This document shows positions 1 through 7,352 of a stretch of 64,000 nucleotides of DNA, one piece after another. The notes beneath the pieces were generated by a model. That model was not told the DNA's origin, did no database searches, and saw only the letters and a list, made by a program, of their open reading frames with translations. Positions within the stretch are counted from its first letter, which is position 1, and each line of letters opens with the position of its first letter. This DNA comes from Bradyrhizobium ottawaense. GTDB lineage: Bacteria; Pseudomonadota; Alphaproteobacteria; Rhizobiales; Xanthobacteraceae. The DNA lies in NCBI RefSeq assembly GCF_002278135.3, contig NZ_CP029425.2, positions 4,502,001 through 4,566,000 on the forward strand, given 5' to 3'. Made by a program: the position numbers and the translations under genes.

Positions 1-84
1 ATCGCCGAGTTCCTGAAAGAGCAGCCGTCGAGCGAATCCGTCGCGACCCTCGGCCGCCGGCTCGACCCCTCTTCTCCGCTTTGA
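1..84 (+). CDS. C-terminal end of an unidentified protein (partial)
   Basis: An open frame enters from the left edge and ends at TGA 82-84, leaving 27 residues that finish in LDPSSPL. The stretch is hydrophilic and shows no motif I recognise. The upstream part lies outside the window, so neither family nor start can be judged. Confidence 0.45.
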   Translation: MAEFLKEQPSSESVATLGRRLDPSSPL

Positions 85-186
85 GTTTCCTTCGAATTTC
101 TTCCGCATTTCTTGGCAAGAGCACGGAACCAGAAATGCGCGCGGACGTTGAATCCCCCTTCACGCAGAGAGCGGAAGAGGCCCGAC

Positions 187-312
187 ATGCCCGCGTGGCT
201 CGAAGTTTTGCTCAATTTGTCCGGCTATGCCGGTTTCGTGGCGCTCGCCTCGCGCGGCACCGCGAGCCCGCAGTTGCCGGCAGACGATCGCATGTACAGC
301 GACGATCGCTAG
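187..312 (+). CDS. small hypothetical membrane-associated protein (41 aa)
   Basis: ATG 187 is preceded by a good ribosome-binding site (GGAAGAGG, 8 nt upstream). The 41-residue product starts MPAWLEVLLN and has one short hydrophobic segment (about residues 6-22) followed by a polar tail. It resembles short lineage-restricted proteins of Bradyrhizobium. A longer in-frame start at 112 exists but lacks a ribosome site. Function unknown. Confidence 0.5.
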   Translation: MPAWLEVLLNLSGYAGFVALASRGTASPQLPADDRMYSDDR

Positions 313-319
313 CGCCGCT

Positions 320-517
320 TTAATTGGCGTGCGCCGCCTGGCCCGCCGTGCGCACCAGCCGGTCGGCCTTGACCGCGACGCGCGTGTCCTCGAGCTGCGG
401 CCGCAGCGAGAAGCTGATCACCAGGAAAGCGAGACAGAACAGCGCGCCGACGATGGCGACGCGCCGGTAGGTCTGTCGGTCGCCTTGGTAAAAGGACGGC
501 TCTGAAAAAGGTGTCAT
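320..517 (-). CDS. small single-span membrane protein (65 aa)
   Basis: Reading from ATG 517 (MTPFSEPSFYQGDRQTYRR) gives a basic N-terminus, one transmembrane helix (about residues 23-38, VAIVGALFCLAFLVISF) and a short charged C-terminal tail. The frame can be extended to 568, but the shorter start gives a more natural single-pass protein. It converges with the small gene at 187-312. Family not recognised; likely a genus-typical hypothetical. Confidence 0.55.
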   Translation of the reverse strand: MTPFSEPSFYQGDRQTYRRVAIVGALFCLAFLVISFSLRPQLEDTRVAVKADRLVRTAGQAAHAN

Positions 518-737
518 GATAAAATGCTTCTTGGCAAAGGTCGTTTCTTGCTTGTCCTTGCCAGACACCTACCGCAACGAGCGACAAGCGCAACGCGATT
601 GGGCTTTTAACCTAACCGAATAGGGTTATCGGCTTCCGCGCAAATGATCGTTAGGAGTTTGCGGAGCGCCTGCGATTTCCAGCGAGCCGCTTGCCATATC
701 GCAGGAAGCCGAAGCGACCGCAGCCTGGCGACCGGCT

Positions 738-815
738 TTGTTCCAGCTTCGACACCATTTCGTTCTCGAAGAACGAATCGGAATTGAAGAAATCGGCGCG
801 GAGCAACTCTTAACA
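738..815. repeat. 78-bp palindromic element, copy A
   Basis: This segment aligns without gaps to 1102-1179 at roughly 70-75% identity (counted by eye). Its centre is a perfect inverted repeat, TTCGTTCT-CGA-AGAACGAA. Read on the minus strand, both copies encode a similar peptide (SDSF(F/L)ENEM core), each directly after a stop codon. Confidence 0.6.
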
Positions 816-843
816 AAACGTGCGCGCAGGCACGACGATCGGC

Positions 844-990
844 TCACGTCGCATCGGGAGACGAGGCCTCGGGAGATTTCGATCCCGGCGGCGGCACTTG
901 CGGCACCGACGGCTTGCCGTTGCGCAAGCGTGGGTGTCGATCGTACCAGAACACTTTCGCGATCTCGGCGAGAAACCAGCACGCATTCAT
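844..990 (-). CDS. small hypothetical protein (48 aa)
   Basis: ATG 990 follows a purine-rich ribosome site (GAGGCGAGGGAGAG). The product begins MNACWFLAEIAKVFWYDRH and ends in a Pro/Ser-rich hydrophilic tail; the first 20 residues could form an amphipathic or membrane-associated helix. The gene lies between the two copies of the 78-bp element. No function can be assigned. Confidence 0.45.
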   Translation of the reverse strand: MNACWFLAEIAKVFWYDRHPRLRNGKPSVPQVPPPGSKSPEASSPDAT

Positions 991-1101
991 GTCGCTCTCC
1001 CTCGCCTCACTCCTTACGGAGGAGGCGCGGGCGGGACTGTGCGAAGCATCACGTTGTCTCGTCTTGATGTGTGTGGCCGCATCGCGCGCGGCAGGCGCAA
1101 C

Positions 1102-1179
1102 ATGTTCTGCATCCGACTCCATTTCGTTCTCAAGGAACGAATCGGAGTCGGAAAAATCAGTGCGAAGCGATTCCTAACG
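1102..1179. repeat. 78-bp palindromic element, copy B
   Basis: Second copy of the element at 738-815, same length and orientation. The core is TTCGTTCT-CAAG-GAACGAA, a slightly decayed version of the perfect palindrome in copy A. Confidence 0.6.
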
Positions 1180-1356
1180 ATCGATGAAAGCGCGCGACGC
1201 AACCTCTTCAGCGGCGTGACTCGCCGTCGGCACAATCTTCGGCGGCAGGAATTTCGAGACGACCGCAAACACGATGACGATCTCGCGGCAAGGTTCGCAT
1301 CGAAAGCTGTTGGCGGACGTTGCCATCATCGGCTTGGCGCATCGCGGGCATGTCAT
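1174..1356 (-). CDS. small zinc-ribbon protein (60 aa)
   Basis: From ATG 1356 the product starts MTCPRCAKPMM and contains two CxxC knuckles, CPRC (about residues 3-6) and CEPC (about 17-20), typical of a single zinc ribbon, followed by a hydrophobic stretch (IVIVFAVVSKF). A longer in-frame start at 1428 exists but would put the zinc ribbon internally. Probably a genus-typical small protein; role unknown. Confidence 0.5.
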   Translation of the reverse strand: MTCPRCAKPMMATSANSFRCEPCREIVIVFAVVSKFLPPKIVPTASHAAEEVASRAFIDR

Positions 1357-1553
1357 GCAGCCTAACGCTGACGGCACATATTCGTTTCCTGAAGCATCAG
1401 CGGCGAATGCTCGCGCCGGCAACCACACCCGCTGAGACGAACTTCAAGTTGATCGCCTCGTCGCCCCTGCGAAAGCCGCCGATCAAGCGCGAGCCGTCAG
1501 ACCAGACGGCGCTTGCCGGGTCCCCTGGTGTCGTCGGCGTCCGCCAGAACAGA

Positions 1554-1691
1554 TCAAGCCGCCCGCTTCACTTTCTCCTTTTCCGAGAAGCATTCCAGGA
1601 TCTGGATGCGGAGCTCTTCCGCAGCCGGGCCCTCGAGCTTCCTGAGCTCGTTCCAGAGCCTGATCACTTCGCGCTGTTTTTCGACGGTCAT
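1554..1691 (-). CDS. small helical charged protein (45 aa)
   Basis: ATG 1691 is chosen because of a strong ribosome site (GGGAGGTG, 6 nt upstream), although the frame opens further to 1799. The product MTVEKQREVIRLWNEL... is almost entirely predicted helix with alternating charge. No family recognised. Confidence 0.5.
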   Translation of the reverse strand: MTVEKQREVIRLWNELRKLEGPAAEELRIQILECFSEKEKVKRAA

Positions 1692-1784
1692 GAGTCCACC
1701 TCCCAAGCGGTCCTTAAGGCGGCTCACTAGAACAAAATGAGAACAAAAAGTCCAGTCCCTCGCGCGCGATTTCCGGCATGTCGC

Positions 1785-1800
1785 GTTGAACCTTTTCAAC
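1785..1800. promoter_or_regulatory. 16-bp palindrome GTTGAA-CCTT-TTCAAC
   Basis: A perfect 6+6 inverted repeat lies between the small gene starting at 1691 (minus) and the candidate structured RNA at 1821 (plus). It has no T-run, so an operator is a better reading than a terminator. Inference only. Confidence 0.3.
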
Positions 1801-1820
1801 GCCGCGTGGACCCATGGAAG

Positions 1821-2003
1821 CTGGGGATTTCAGCGCCCAGTCATATGGCAGCGCTGCGGTGAACGAACATATTCCGTCATCGCGGCGCTGTTGCTTTTTG
1901 GGTTTTCAACTTTAAGTTAGAAGCACGGCTGGCGGCCAGGCGCTGAAATCCCAATGCCGTCAGCCAAGAAGAGCCCCGTGCGAAAGCGCGGGGTTTTTCT
2001 TTG
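1821..2003 (+). ncRNA. candidate structured small RNA with its own terminator
   Basis: Between 1692 and 2152 there is no convincing gene, but there is nested RNA-like structure. A perfect 14-bp outer stem pairs 1824-1837 with 1939-1952. An inner 14-bp stem pairs 1849-1862 with 1877-1890 and contains two G-U wobbles, which suggests selection at RNA level. A plus-strand terminator follows at about 1973-2000. Length and shape suit a stable regulatory RNA, but I cannot assign a known family. Confidence 0.4.
1973..2002 (+). terminator. Rho-independent terminator
   Basis: The hairpin CCCCGTGC-GAAA-GCGCGGGG (one G-U pair) is followed by TTTTTCTTT on the plus strand. It has no plus-strand gene in front of it, which supports a small RNA upstream. 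Confidence 0.65.
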
Positions 2004-2152
2004 AGGGCAACAGCTGCCTGCCAAGGTACAGCGGGTCGTAACGGGAACGAATCTTCCAACATTCGCATTGACCCGCCGAATGAGGCGGCATCCCGCGTTT
2101 CCGCGTCCGGCCCCAGAGCCGATGCCCCGCGCCCTTCACGATCGAGGCGCCC

Positions 2153-2329
2153 ATGATCTGCGAGTTCTGTGAGACCGAGATCCCGATCGGCCTTTCGGTC
2201 TGTCCGGCTTGCGGGAAACCGCAGAGCGCGCCGGGACGAACCGACCGGCGCGCTCTGTGGTTCGTCCTGATCGTCGTGGTGACGTTCGGCACCGCCGTCG
2301 CCGAGCATCACCTTGTCTTCAGCCATTGA
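2153..2329 (+). CDS. zinc-ribbon membrane protein (58 aa)
   Basis: ATG 2153 is preceded by GAGGCG. The product begins MICEFCETEIPIG and carries CxxC...CxxC (CEFC and CPAC), a zinc-ribbon pair, followed by a linker and one C-terminal transmembrane helix (LWFVLIVVVTFGTAVA). This is the usual plan of small zinc-ribbon membrane proteins. It ends 40 bp from the converging HU gene. Partner and function unknown. Confidence 0.6.
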   Translation: MICEFCETEIPIGLSVCPACGKPQSAPGRTDRRALWFVLIVVVTFGTAVAEHHLVFSH

Positions 2330-2369
2330 TCGTTGCGGCATCGCCCGCCGCAACGACATCGCCAGCGCC

Positions 2370-2666
2370 TTAGACGGAGTCCTTGGCCACCTTCAGCGGC
2401 GAGGCCTTGACCGACTTGCTCGCCGGCTTGGCCGCGAACTGCATCGGCTCCTTGGTGAAGGGATTGACGCCCATGCGGGCTTCGGTCGCCGGCTTGTTCA
2501 CGACCGACATCTTCACGAAACCGGGAATGACGAACTCGCCGGACTCGTTGAGCTCCTTGTAACCAACCGTCGCCATGTACTCGATCACCGACTTCACGTC
2601 GTTCTTCGAAAGCTGCGTGCCCTCGGCAATTGCATCAATCAATTGAGTCTTCGTCATCTTCGCCAT
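2370..2666 (-). CDS. HU-family DNA-binding protein
   Basis: The 98-residue product MAKMTKTQLIDAIAE... matches the bacterial histone-like HU/IHF family: N-terminal helical dimerisation part, then the beta-arm core GEFVIPGFVKM...R.G.NP, and a short basic Lys/Ala tail. It would bend and compact chromosomal DNA as a dimer. Start 2666 follows AAGGAATT; the frame can be extended upstream to 2777, but that part is atypical for HU. The C-terminal tail (SKSVKASPLKVAK) is longer than in E. coli HU, as often seen in rhizobia. Confidence 0.9.
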   Translation of the reverse strand: MAKMTKTQLIDAIAEGTQLSKNDVKSVIEYMATVGYKELNESGEFVIPGFVKMSVVNKPATEARMGVNPFTKEPMQFAAKPASKSVKASPLKVAKDSV

Positions 2667-2886
2667 GTCTGAATTCCTTTTGTGCGCGCGAGCAACTCTG
2701 CTGGGGACGCGGCCTGAAGCGCGGGGGCGCGCTGATTTCATGCCAGTGGTCATGAAGTGACGGGGCTTAGAACCCATCGAGGCCGAAAACGCAAGCAGGG
2801 GTTCTGCGGGGTTCCCTACTTCCTGTGAAGATGCCGCAGGACCTTCCGTTTTTCGCTTGAACCATTTTGCGGCTGGCGCGTCATAT

Positions 2887-2960
2887 CATTGAAGTCCCCA
2901 AAGAAATCCCCAAGCTTCACCCCACCAGAAAGCCCCGCTTCCCCCAGGCGGGGTTTTCGC
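2887..2960 (+). ncRNA. candidate C-rich small RNA ending in a terminator
   Basis: The 360-bp gap between HU (start 2666, minus) and the gene at 3026 has a plus-strand terminator at about 2931-2960 and a possible promoter (TTGAAC 2857-2862, TCATAT 2881-2886, 18-bp spacer). The presumed transcript of about 70 nt has three separate CCCC runs in predicted single-stranded positions (GTCCCC, ATCCCC, CACCCC) before the terminator hairpin. Such C-rich loops can pair with Shine-Dalgarno sequences. Candidate only. Confidence 0.35.
2931..2960 (+). terminator. Rho-independent terminator
   Basis: GCCCCGC and GCGGGG arms flank a 9-nt loop and are followed by TTTTCGCTTTT. No plus-strand protein gene lies immediately upstream. 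Confidence 0.55.
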
Positions 2961-3025
2961 TTTTGGGGGCATGGTAGAACGGCCCGGCTGCCTATAATGG
3001 TCTGAAGGTTTCTCGTGGGGTGCTC

Positions 3026-3517
3026 ATGAAGGTCGCTATCGTCATCGCAGGTTTGATCGTTGTGGCCGTCGCAGCCCTCGTCGCGATCCAGCCGAGCTTC
3101 CTGAAGCCTGCGTCCCTCGCCCTCGTGAAGAAGTCTGACATCTTCGGCTTCTCGCCCGGGATGACATTCGACGAGACCAGCAAGCTCGTCAGTCAACGCC
3201 GCTATCTCTGCCGCCGGAGCCGCGACTCCTACACCTTCGAATGCGACATCAACGGCGCCAAGGTCACGGTCGACAGCGAGGAGGCCGACGCCAGGCACCC
3301 GATCTGGTGCGTCAAGGCGGAGTTGAACAATCCGGGGGCACAGGACGCCGCCGTCAAATCGATCTCCGACCAGTTCAACGCGCAGGCCATCAAGGACCGG
3401 GAGGGATGGACATGGATCGTCGGCCGCGGGCTCAAGCTGAGTTATGACGGCCTCGCCTTGAACCTCGTGGACGAGGCCGCGGAGGCCCGGCTTCGCAAGG
3501 ACGAAGCAAAGCGCTAG
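3026..3517 (+). CDS. hypothetical membrane-anchored or exported protein (163 aa)
   Basis: The N-terminus MKVAIVIAGLIVVAVAALVA is a clear signal anchor or signal peptide (residues 1-21). The rest is soluble, with two cysteines around residues 60-72 (YLCRRSRDSYTFECD) that could form a disulfide in the periplasm and a charged C-terminal end. ATG 3026 was chosen over 3020 because the hydrophobic segment begins there. Family not recognised. Confidence 0.65.
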   Translation: MKVAIVIAGLIVVAVAALVAIQPSFLKPASLALVKKSDIFGFSPGMTFDETSKLVSQRRYLCRRSRDSYTFECDINGAKVTVDSEEADARHPIWCVKAELNNPGAQDAAVKSISDQFNAQAIKDREGWTWIVGRGLKLSYDGLALNLVDEAAEARLRKDEAKR

Positions 3518-3629
3518 AGCGTGAAGTCACCTCGTCGTGAAACTTGTGGCTCGGCACGCCTTGTTGACACTTCAGTAACCCAACGCCGCCAAGCTCCATT
3601 CAGTCTCGTTGCGTTGGAGTAACCCCACA

Positions 3630-3932
3630 GTGCTGGATTTTGACGAGCTGCGTGAACTCGCGGCTGATGTTCGTGTTTTCGTCGACGTCGCCGAGGACAA
3701 GGCCGAAGCACTCAGGGCCGTCATCGCGGCCTATGACGTGGTGCTGGCAATCTTCCCCACTGACGAGGGCATGGGCCTTCACGTCATCAAGGGCAAAGAG
3801 ATCCTGGACAGGATTGCAACATCACGCAGCCATGCGATCTACAGCCACACGGCGATCGCGGTCCCCGACCTGCAACACGCCCAGGCGCTCAAGCTGCTGA
3901 CGGCCCCGGTCGAACAACGCATTGCGGCCTGA
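3630..3932 (+). CDS. hypothetical cytoplasmic protein (about 100 aa)
   Basis: The GTG at 3630 has GGAG about 10 nt upstream and is preferred to the TTG at 3609. The product (MLDFDELRELAADVRVF...) is a soluble mixed alpha/beta protein without signal peptide or recognisable motif. It converges with the membrane protein ending at 4049. Unknown function. Confidence 0.5.
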   Translation: MLDFDELRELAADVRVFVDVAEDKAEALRAVIAAYDVVLAIFPTDEGMGLHVIKGKEILDRIATSRSHAIYSHTAIAVPDLQHAQALKLLTAPVEQRIAA

Positions 3933-4048
3933 TCGAAGGCGGCGGCTCCAGCGGCCATTGCCGGGCGATGCTCTGCATCGCCGGGCGAACCCTGCGGGCC
4001 GAGCAGTTCGGCCGCCTCGCCCCGCAACTGACAGCCCCCATGCTTCGG

Positions 4049-4429
4049 CTAGTCGCGAAGCCGGTTGACGATCTGGAGCGGGATCCATGATCCCAGCACG
4101 ATGACGATCGCAACGAGTGTGACCACGACATACTTCACCGGATTTTGCGAGGACGCGAGCGAACCTTCGAGCTGAAGGTACGGCAGCATCGCGTCCATGC
4201 CCATTCCGATGAGCGCAACCCCAAGCAGGCCGCCAAAGGCGGCGGCGACGATGTTGACGACCCAGCCGATTGCGCCGCGTCCGTTCGACCAGGCCTCGTA
4301 AATCGCGACAGCCAGCACGACGAGGGCAAGCACCAGCATGAAGCTCATCGAGCCGCCGACGCTCGACGTCGGGCCGAAGACCTCCAGCAGCACCACGGCC
4401 GCCACCGCAAGCAGTGTGATCGTCTTCAC
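4049..4429 (-). CDS. hypothetical four-helix membrane protein (126 aa)
   Basis: The sequence contains four hydrophobic segments (about residues 2-20, 30-46, 55-78 and 100-118). It begins MKTITLLAVAAVVLLEVFG and ends in a short basic tail (NRLRD). It starts 12 bp after the upstream small membrane gene at 4442-4660, so the two are probably one operon. No family recognised. Confidence 0.6.
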   Translation of the reverse strand: MKTITLLAVAAVVLLEVFGPTSSVGGSMSFMLVLALVVLAVAIYEAWSNGRGAIGWVVNIVAAAFGGLLGVALIGMGMDAMLPYLQLEGSLASSQNPVKYVVVTLVAIVIVLGSWIPLQIVNRLRD

Positions 4430-4441
4430 GACGCTCCCCCG

Positions 4442-4660
4442 TTAGTGCCCAAACAACAAGACCACAGAGCCGATCGCGATGCAGACAAGACCGAAGACGG
4501 CCGTCGCGATCTCGACGGCGTTTTCCAGGCCGAAGAACCTGACGACCGCGCTCCATGCGGCAGACAGGAGAATATCCACGATCGCGCTAAGCAGGGCATG
4601 AAGCATAGCAATTGGTCGCGCCGCCGGCGTTGGGGTTCGGTGACGGTGTATCAAATTCAT
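4442..4660 (-). CDS. small membrane protein (72 aa)
   Basis: From ATG 4660 (GAGGGG about 9 nt upstream) the product has a basic N-terminus and two hydrophobic helices (MLHALLSAIVDILL... and ATAVFGLVCIAIGSVVLLF). An internal ATG at 4606 would give 54 residues beginning at the first helix and is an alternative. It is co-directional with the downstream membrane protein. Confidence 0.45.
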   Translation of the reverse strand: MNLIHRHRTPTPAARPIAMLHALLSAIVDILLSAAWSAVVRFFGLENAVEIATAVFGLVCIAIGSVVLLFGH

Positions 4661-4877
4661 CAGCCGTCGCCCCTCAGCATGAGCAAGATTATGGTGACAG
4701 TGCTGGCCTGCTCACCCGCAGGCTCTGCGGATTCGGTCCACGCTTGGCTGGTCTGTTTCCACCAGCCGCTTCCCCTGGCGCGCCCGCCCCCTGCCCCTCC
4801 TGCCCGTTTCCTGCTATCTCCTGTCCCCGCCGTCCCGGCCCAAAGCAAAACCCCACCCGTTCCAGGGAGCAACAACC

Positions 4878-5330
4878 ATGCGATACCTCCACACCATGCT
4901 GCGCGTGCGCAATCTCGATGTCGCGCTGAAATTCTATGTTGATGCTTTCGGGTTGAAGGAGGTGCGGCGGATCGAGAACGACAAGGGGCGGTTCACGCTG
5001 GTGTTCTTGTGCTCGGCGGACGATCTCGAGGCGCTGAAGAAGCAGCCGCAGTCGCGCGGCGCGCCGCTGGTCGAGCTCACCTGGAATTGGGACGAGGAGA
5101 AGTATGGCGAGGATCGCTTCTTCGGCCATCTCGCCTATGAGGTCGACGACATCTACGCCACCTGCGCACAGCTGATGAAGGCCGGCGTCACCATCAACCG
5201 TCCGCCGCGCGACGGCAACATGGCCTTCGTCCGTTCGCCGGACCTGCATTCGATCGAGCTGCTGCAGAAGGGCGAGCCGAAGCCGCCGCAGGAGCCCTGG
5301 GCGTCGATGCCCAACACCGGCCACTGGTAG
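4878..5330 (+). CDS. gloA: lactoylglutathione lyase (glyoxalase I)
   Basis: A 150-residue VOC-fold protein. It would isomerise the hemithioacetal of methylglyoxal and glutathione to S-lactoylglutathione. Candidate metal ligands sit at the family positions: His5, Glu66 (VELTWN), His84 (FFGHLAYEVDD) and Glu127 (HSIELLQ). The glutathione-site stretch ELTWNW is present. Length matches the short bacterial GloA type. The start is fixed by the conserved MRYLHTMLRV. The nearby glutathione S-transferase (5634) suggests a small glutathione-linked detoxification group, but they are separate transcription units. Confidence 0.92.
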   Translation: MRYLHTMLRVRNLDVALKFYVDAFGLKEVRRIENDKGRFTLVFLCSADDLEALKKQPQSRGAPLVELTWNWDEEKYGEDRFFGHLAYEVDDIYATCAQLMKAGVTINRPPRDGNMAFVRSPDLHSIELLQKGEPKPPQEPWASMPNTGHW

Positions 5331-5400
5331 GTTCGAGACGCTGGAACAAGCCCTCGCCGCCTGCGTTCACTCTCCGACAATGCGATTGGAGGAGAAAATC

Positions 5401-5481
5401 ATGGGACGCGGAATTCTATTGTGGATGCTTGGCGTGCCGATCCCGGTGATCATTCTGTTGTGGCTGTTCTTCGGCCGCTGA
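5401..5481 (+). CDS. 26-aa hydrophobic small membrane protein
   Basis: ATG 5401 follows a strong GGAGGAG ribosome site at 8-nt spacing. The product MGRGILLWMLGVPIPVIILL plus WLFFGR is a single transmembrane helix and resembles a very common tiny membrane protein of rhizobia and other Proteobacteria. A terminator follows directly. Function unknown. Confidence 0.65.
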   Translation: MGRGILLWMLGVPIPVIILLWLFFGR

Positions 5482-5516
5482 GCGACGGGTTCAACTTGCC
5501 GGTTTGTTTCGCAACG

Positions 5517-5544
5517 AAAGCTCCGCCTCGGGCGGAGCTTTTTG
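5517..5544 (+). terminator. Rho-independent terminator
   Basis: AAGCTCCGCC-TCG-GGCGGAGCTT followed by TTT, 36 bp after the stop codon of the 26-aa membrane protein gene. Confidence 0.8.
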
Positions 5545-5633
5545 CATGAGAGGCGCGCCGCAATCGCGCATCGCTCCGAACGGCGAATTCCGCTATCACC
5601 CGCGGCAAGCGACAACGCCGCGGGAGACGCTCC

Positions 5634-6272
5634 ATGCCTGACACCAAGCTGACGATCTGGGGCCGCGCCAATTCGGTCAACGTGCAGAAGGTGCTGTGGT
5701 GCCTCACTGAGCTCGCTTTGCCCTATGAGCGTATCGACGCCGGCATGAGTTACGGCCGGACCCGCGAGGCCGACTATCTCGCGATGAACCCCAATGCGCG
5801 GATCCCGACGCTGGCCGAGGGCGACTTCGTGCTGTGGGAGTCCAACTCGATCATGCGCTATCTCTGCCTCGCGCATGGAAGCGGCACGCCGATCTACCCG
5901 GAGGCGCCGAAGAGCCGCGCATCGGTCGACCGCTGGCTCGACTGGACGCTGTCGACGGTGCAGCCGGTCGACCGCCCGGTGTTCTGGGGCATCGTGCGCA
6001 CGGCGCCCGCCGAGCGCGACATGATCCAGGTGCAGCGCGATGCCGATGCCGCCGCCGAGGTCTGGGCGATCGCCGACCGCCTGCTCTCCTCGCGCCGCTT
6101 CATCGAGGGCGATGCGTTCACGCTCGCGGACATCGCGCTCGGCTCCTATGCCCGCCGATGGCTCGGCGTCGAGGGCATCACCCGGCCGGCACAGCCGCAC
6201 CTGACGCGCTGGCTCGCCGAGCTCGGCAAACGGGCCGGATTTGCACAGCATGTCGCACCGCCGATGTCGTGA
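5634..6272 (+). CDS. glutathione S-transferase
   Basis: A 212-residue cytosolic GST. The N-terminal thioredoxin-like domain (about 1-80) has the RIPTL cis-proline motif and the glutathione-binding ESNSIMRYL motif. The helical C-terminal domain (about 90-205) carries the N-capping box FTLADIALG. The active-site Ser/Asn region is SVNVQKVLW near residues 14-22. Likely role is glutathione conjugation or isomerisation of small electrophiles; the substrate cannot be read from sequence. The start fits the family length. Confidence 0.9.
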   Translation: MPDTKLTIWGRANSVNVQKVLWCLTELALPYERIDAGMSYGRTREADYLAMNPNARIPTLAEGDFVLWESNSIMRYLCLAHGSGTPIYPEAPKSRASVDRWLDWTLSTVQPVDRPVFWGIVRTAPAERDMIQVQRDADAAAEVWAIADRLLSSRRFIEGDAFTLADIALGSYARRWLGVEGITRPAQPHLTRWLAELGKRAGFAQHVAPPMS

Positions 6273-6356
6273 GCCGGCAGGGCTGCATAAGCCGCGGTGA
6301 GAGCGCGATGAATCCGCGCTTCGGCGCAATCCTCCGGCGCCAACTCAGCACTTGAC

Positions 6357-6389
6357 GCTACTGTGCATGGGGTTGTTTTCGCGTTTTTG
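6357..6389 (-). repeat. 33-bp 3'-UTR repeat, copy 1
   Basis: Eight bases after the stop of the gene at 6397-6564 (minus strand) lies a 33-bp sequence containing CGAAAACAACCCCATGCAC. It recurs with one mismatch at 46922-46954, again just downstream of a stop codon and in the same orientation relative to the gene. Confidence 0.6.
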
Positions 6390-6396
6390 TTTTGGC

Positions 6397-6564
6397 TCAG
6401 CGCCAGCCGCGCTCGACCAGCAGCACGCAGACGATCAGCACCAAGGTCACCACCGCGGTCGCCAGCCGCGCCGTCCAGCTCAGGCCGCGGCCGACCCACC
6501 ACAGCAGCGCGCAATACATCAGCACGGGAACGATGAGGTCGAGGCGCAGCAGATCCACTGGCAT
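6397..6564 (-). CDS. small two-helix membrane protein (55 aa)
   Basis: ATG 6564 lies 6 bp after the stop of the upstream gene, so the two are probably co-transcribed. The product MPVDLLRLDLIVPVLMYCAL... has two hydrophobic segments (about residues 10-24 and 33-50) separated by a basic turn. No family recognised. Confidence 0.5.
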   Translation of the reverse strand: MPVDLLRLDLIVPVLMYCALLWWVGRGLSWTARLATAVVTLVLIVCVLLVERGWR

Positions 6565-6570
6565 GGGCCT

Positions 6571-6816
6571 CTAGCGCCTCACGGTGGTGTCGATGCTGAT
6601 CGAGCCGCCGATCTTCACGCAGGTCCCGGTGCTCTCCACCATGACGAAGCGCGGGCCGTAAGTGGCGCAGGAGCCCGCTCGTGTCTTCCCGCCCGCACCC
6701 TTCAGCGGCACGGCCGAGCCTGCCTTCGGCTGCTCGGCAGTCGGCAGACGCAGGGCTTCCGCCGCGGCGGCGGACGTGGCGAAGAACGGGATCAGGATGA
6801 GGAGCGACACGCGCAT
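6571..6816 (-). CDS. short exported protein with a porin-like C-terminal motif (81 aa)
   Basis: A signal peptide (MRVSLLILIPFFATSAAAAEA) is followed by a short linker and the segment CATYGPRFVMVESTGTCVKI. This matches the beginning of mature alphaproteobacterial porins (C-x-x-Y-G...F...P/STGTC(I/V)K(I/L)GG). The protein then stops where a barrel would continue. It may be a stand-alone secreted protein sharing that disulfide-bounded motif, or a relic of a porin. It heads a two-gene operon with 6397-6564. Confidence 0.6.
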   Translation of the reverse strand: MRVSLLILIPFFATSAAAAEALRLPTAEQPKAGSAVPLKGAGGKTRAGSCATYGPRFVMVESTGTCVKIGGSISIDTTVRR

Positions 6817-6872
6817 GGCGGCCTTCTAGCCCGGACGGGCGCCGCGCGCCATCGGGGCGGCCGCGGCCGCGA

Positions 6873-7133
6873 TCAGATGAACTTGATGCCGGCTGATTTG
6901 CCGCGGCGCCAGACCACCTGGCAGCTCCGCCCGGTGCGTGCATCGCGCGCGAAGGCGAGCCGGATCACGCCCGGGAGCTGGCTCGCGTCCTCGTCCAGCG
7001 TGATCTTGGCGCCGGAATCCGAGATGTCCTGGACCAGACAATGGCGCGCGGCGAAGCCACCGTCGAGGGTGATCCAGGCATGCTGCGACAGCAGCTTGCG
7101 GGCTGGGCGCTTTTTCGGCGGTGGCATTGGCAA
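6873..7133 (-). CDS. PilZ-domain protein (86 aa)
   Basis: A single PilZ domain fills the protein. The D-x-S-x-x-G signature appears as DISDSGAK near residues 37-44, after a basic N-terminal segment (KKRPARK) in place of the canonical RxxxR. PilZ domains usually bind cyclic di-GMP; the incomplete RxxxR makes binding uncertain. Single-domain PilZ proteins are numerous in Bradyrhizobium. Upstream (7134-7352) I see no gene. Confidence 0.75.
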   Translation of the reverse strand: MPMPPPKKRPARKLLSQHAWITLDGGFAARHCLVQDISDSGAKITLDEDASQLPGVIRLAFARDARTGRSCQVVWRRGKSAGIKFI

Positions 7134-7352
7134 AGATCTCCCCCTCCAGCGCTACTCAGGGAACCCTAAGAAACCGTTGAAATCGCCTCCGGATCACCCC
7201 GGGGCCGGCGCTGTCCACCGGGGACAAAAGACCGGTCCCGGACGGCTTGCCCGGAGCCAGAAAGGCCACTATACGTTCGCCCGCTGCAAGCCGCCGGGTT
7301 CGACTCGGCCGGCCAGCGGCTGTGCCGGGGATAACGGCAGGGCCCTGCGTTT

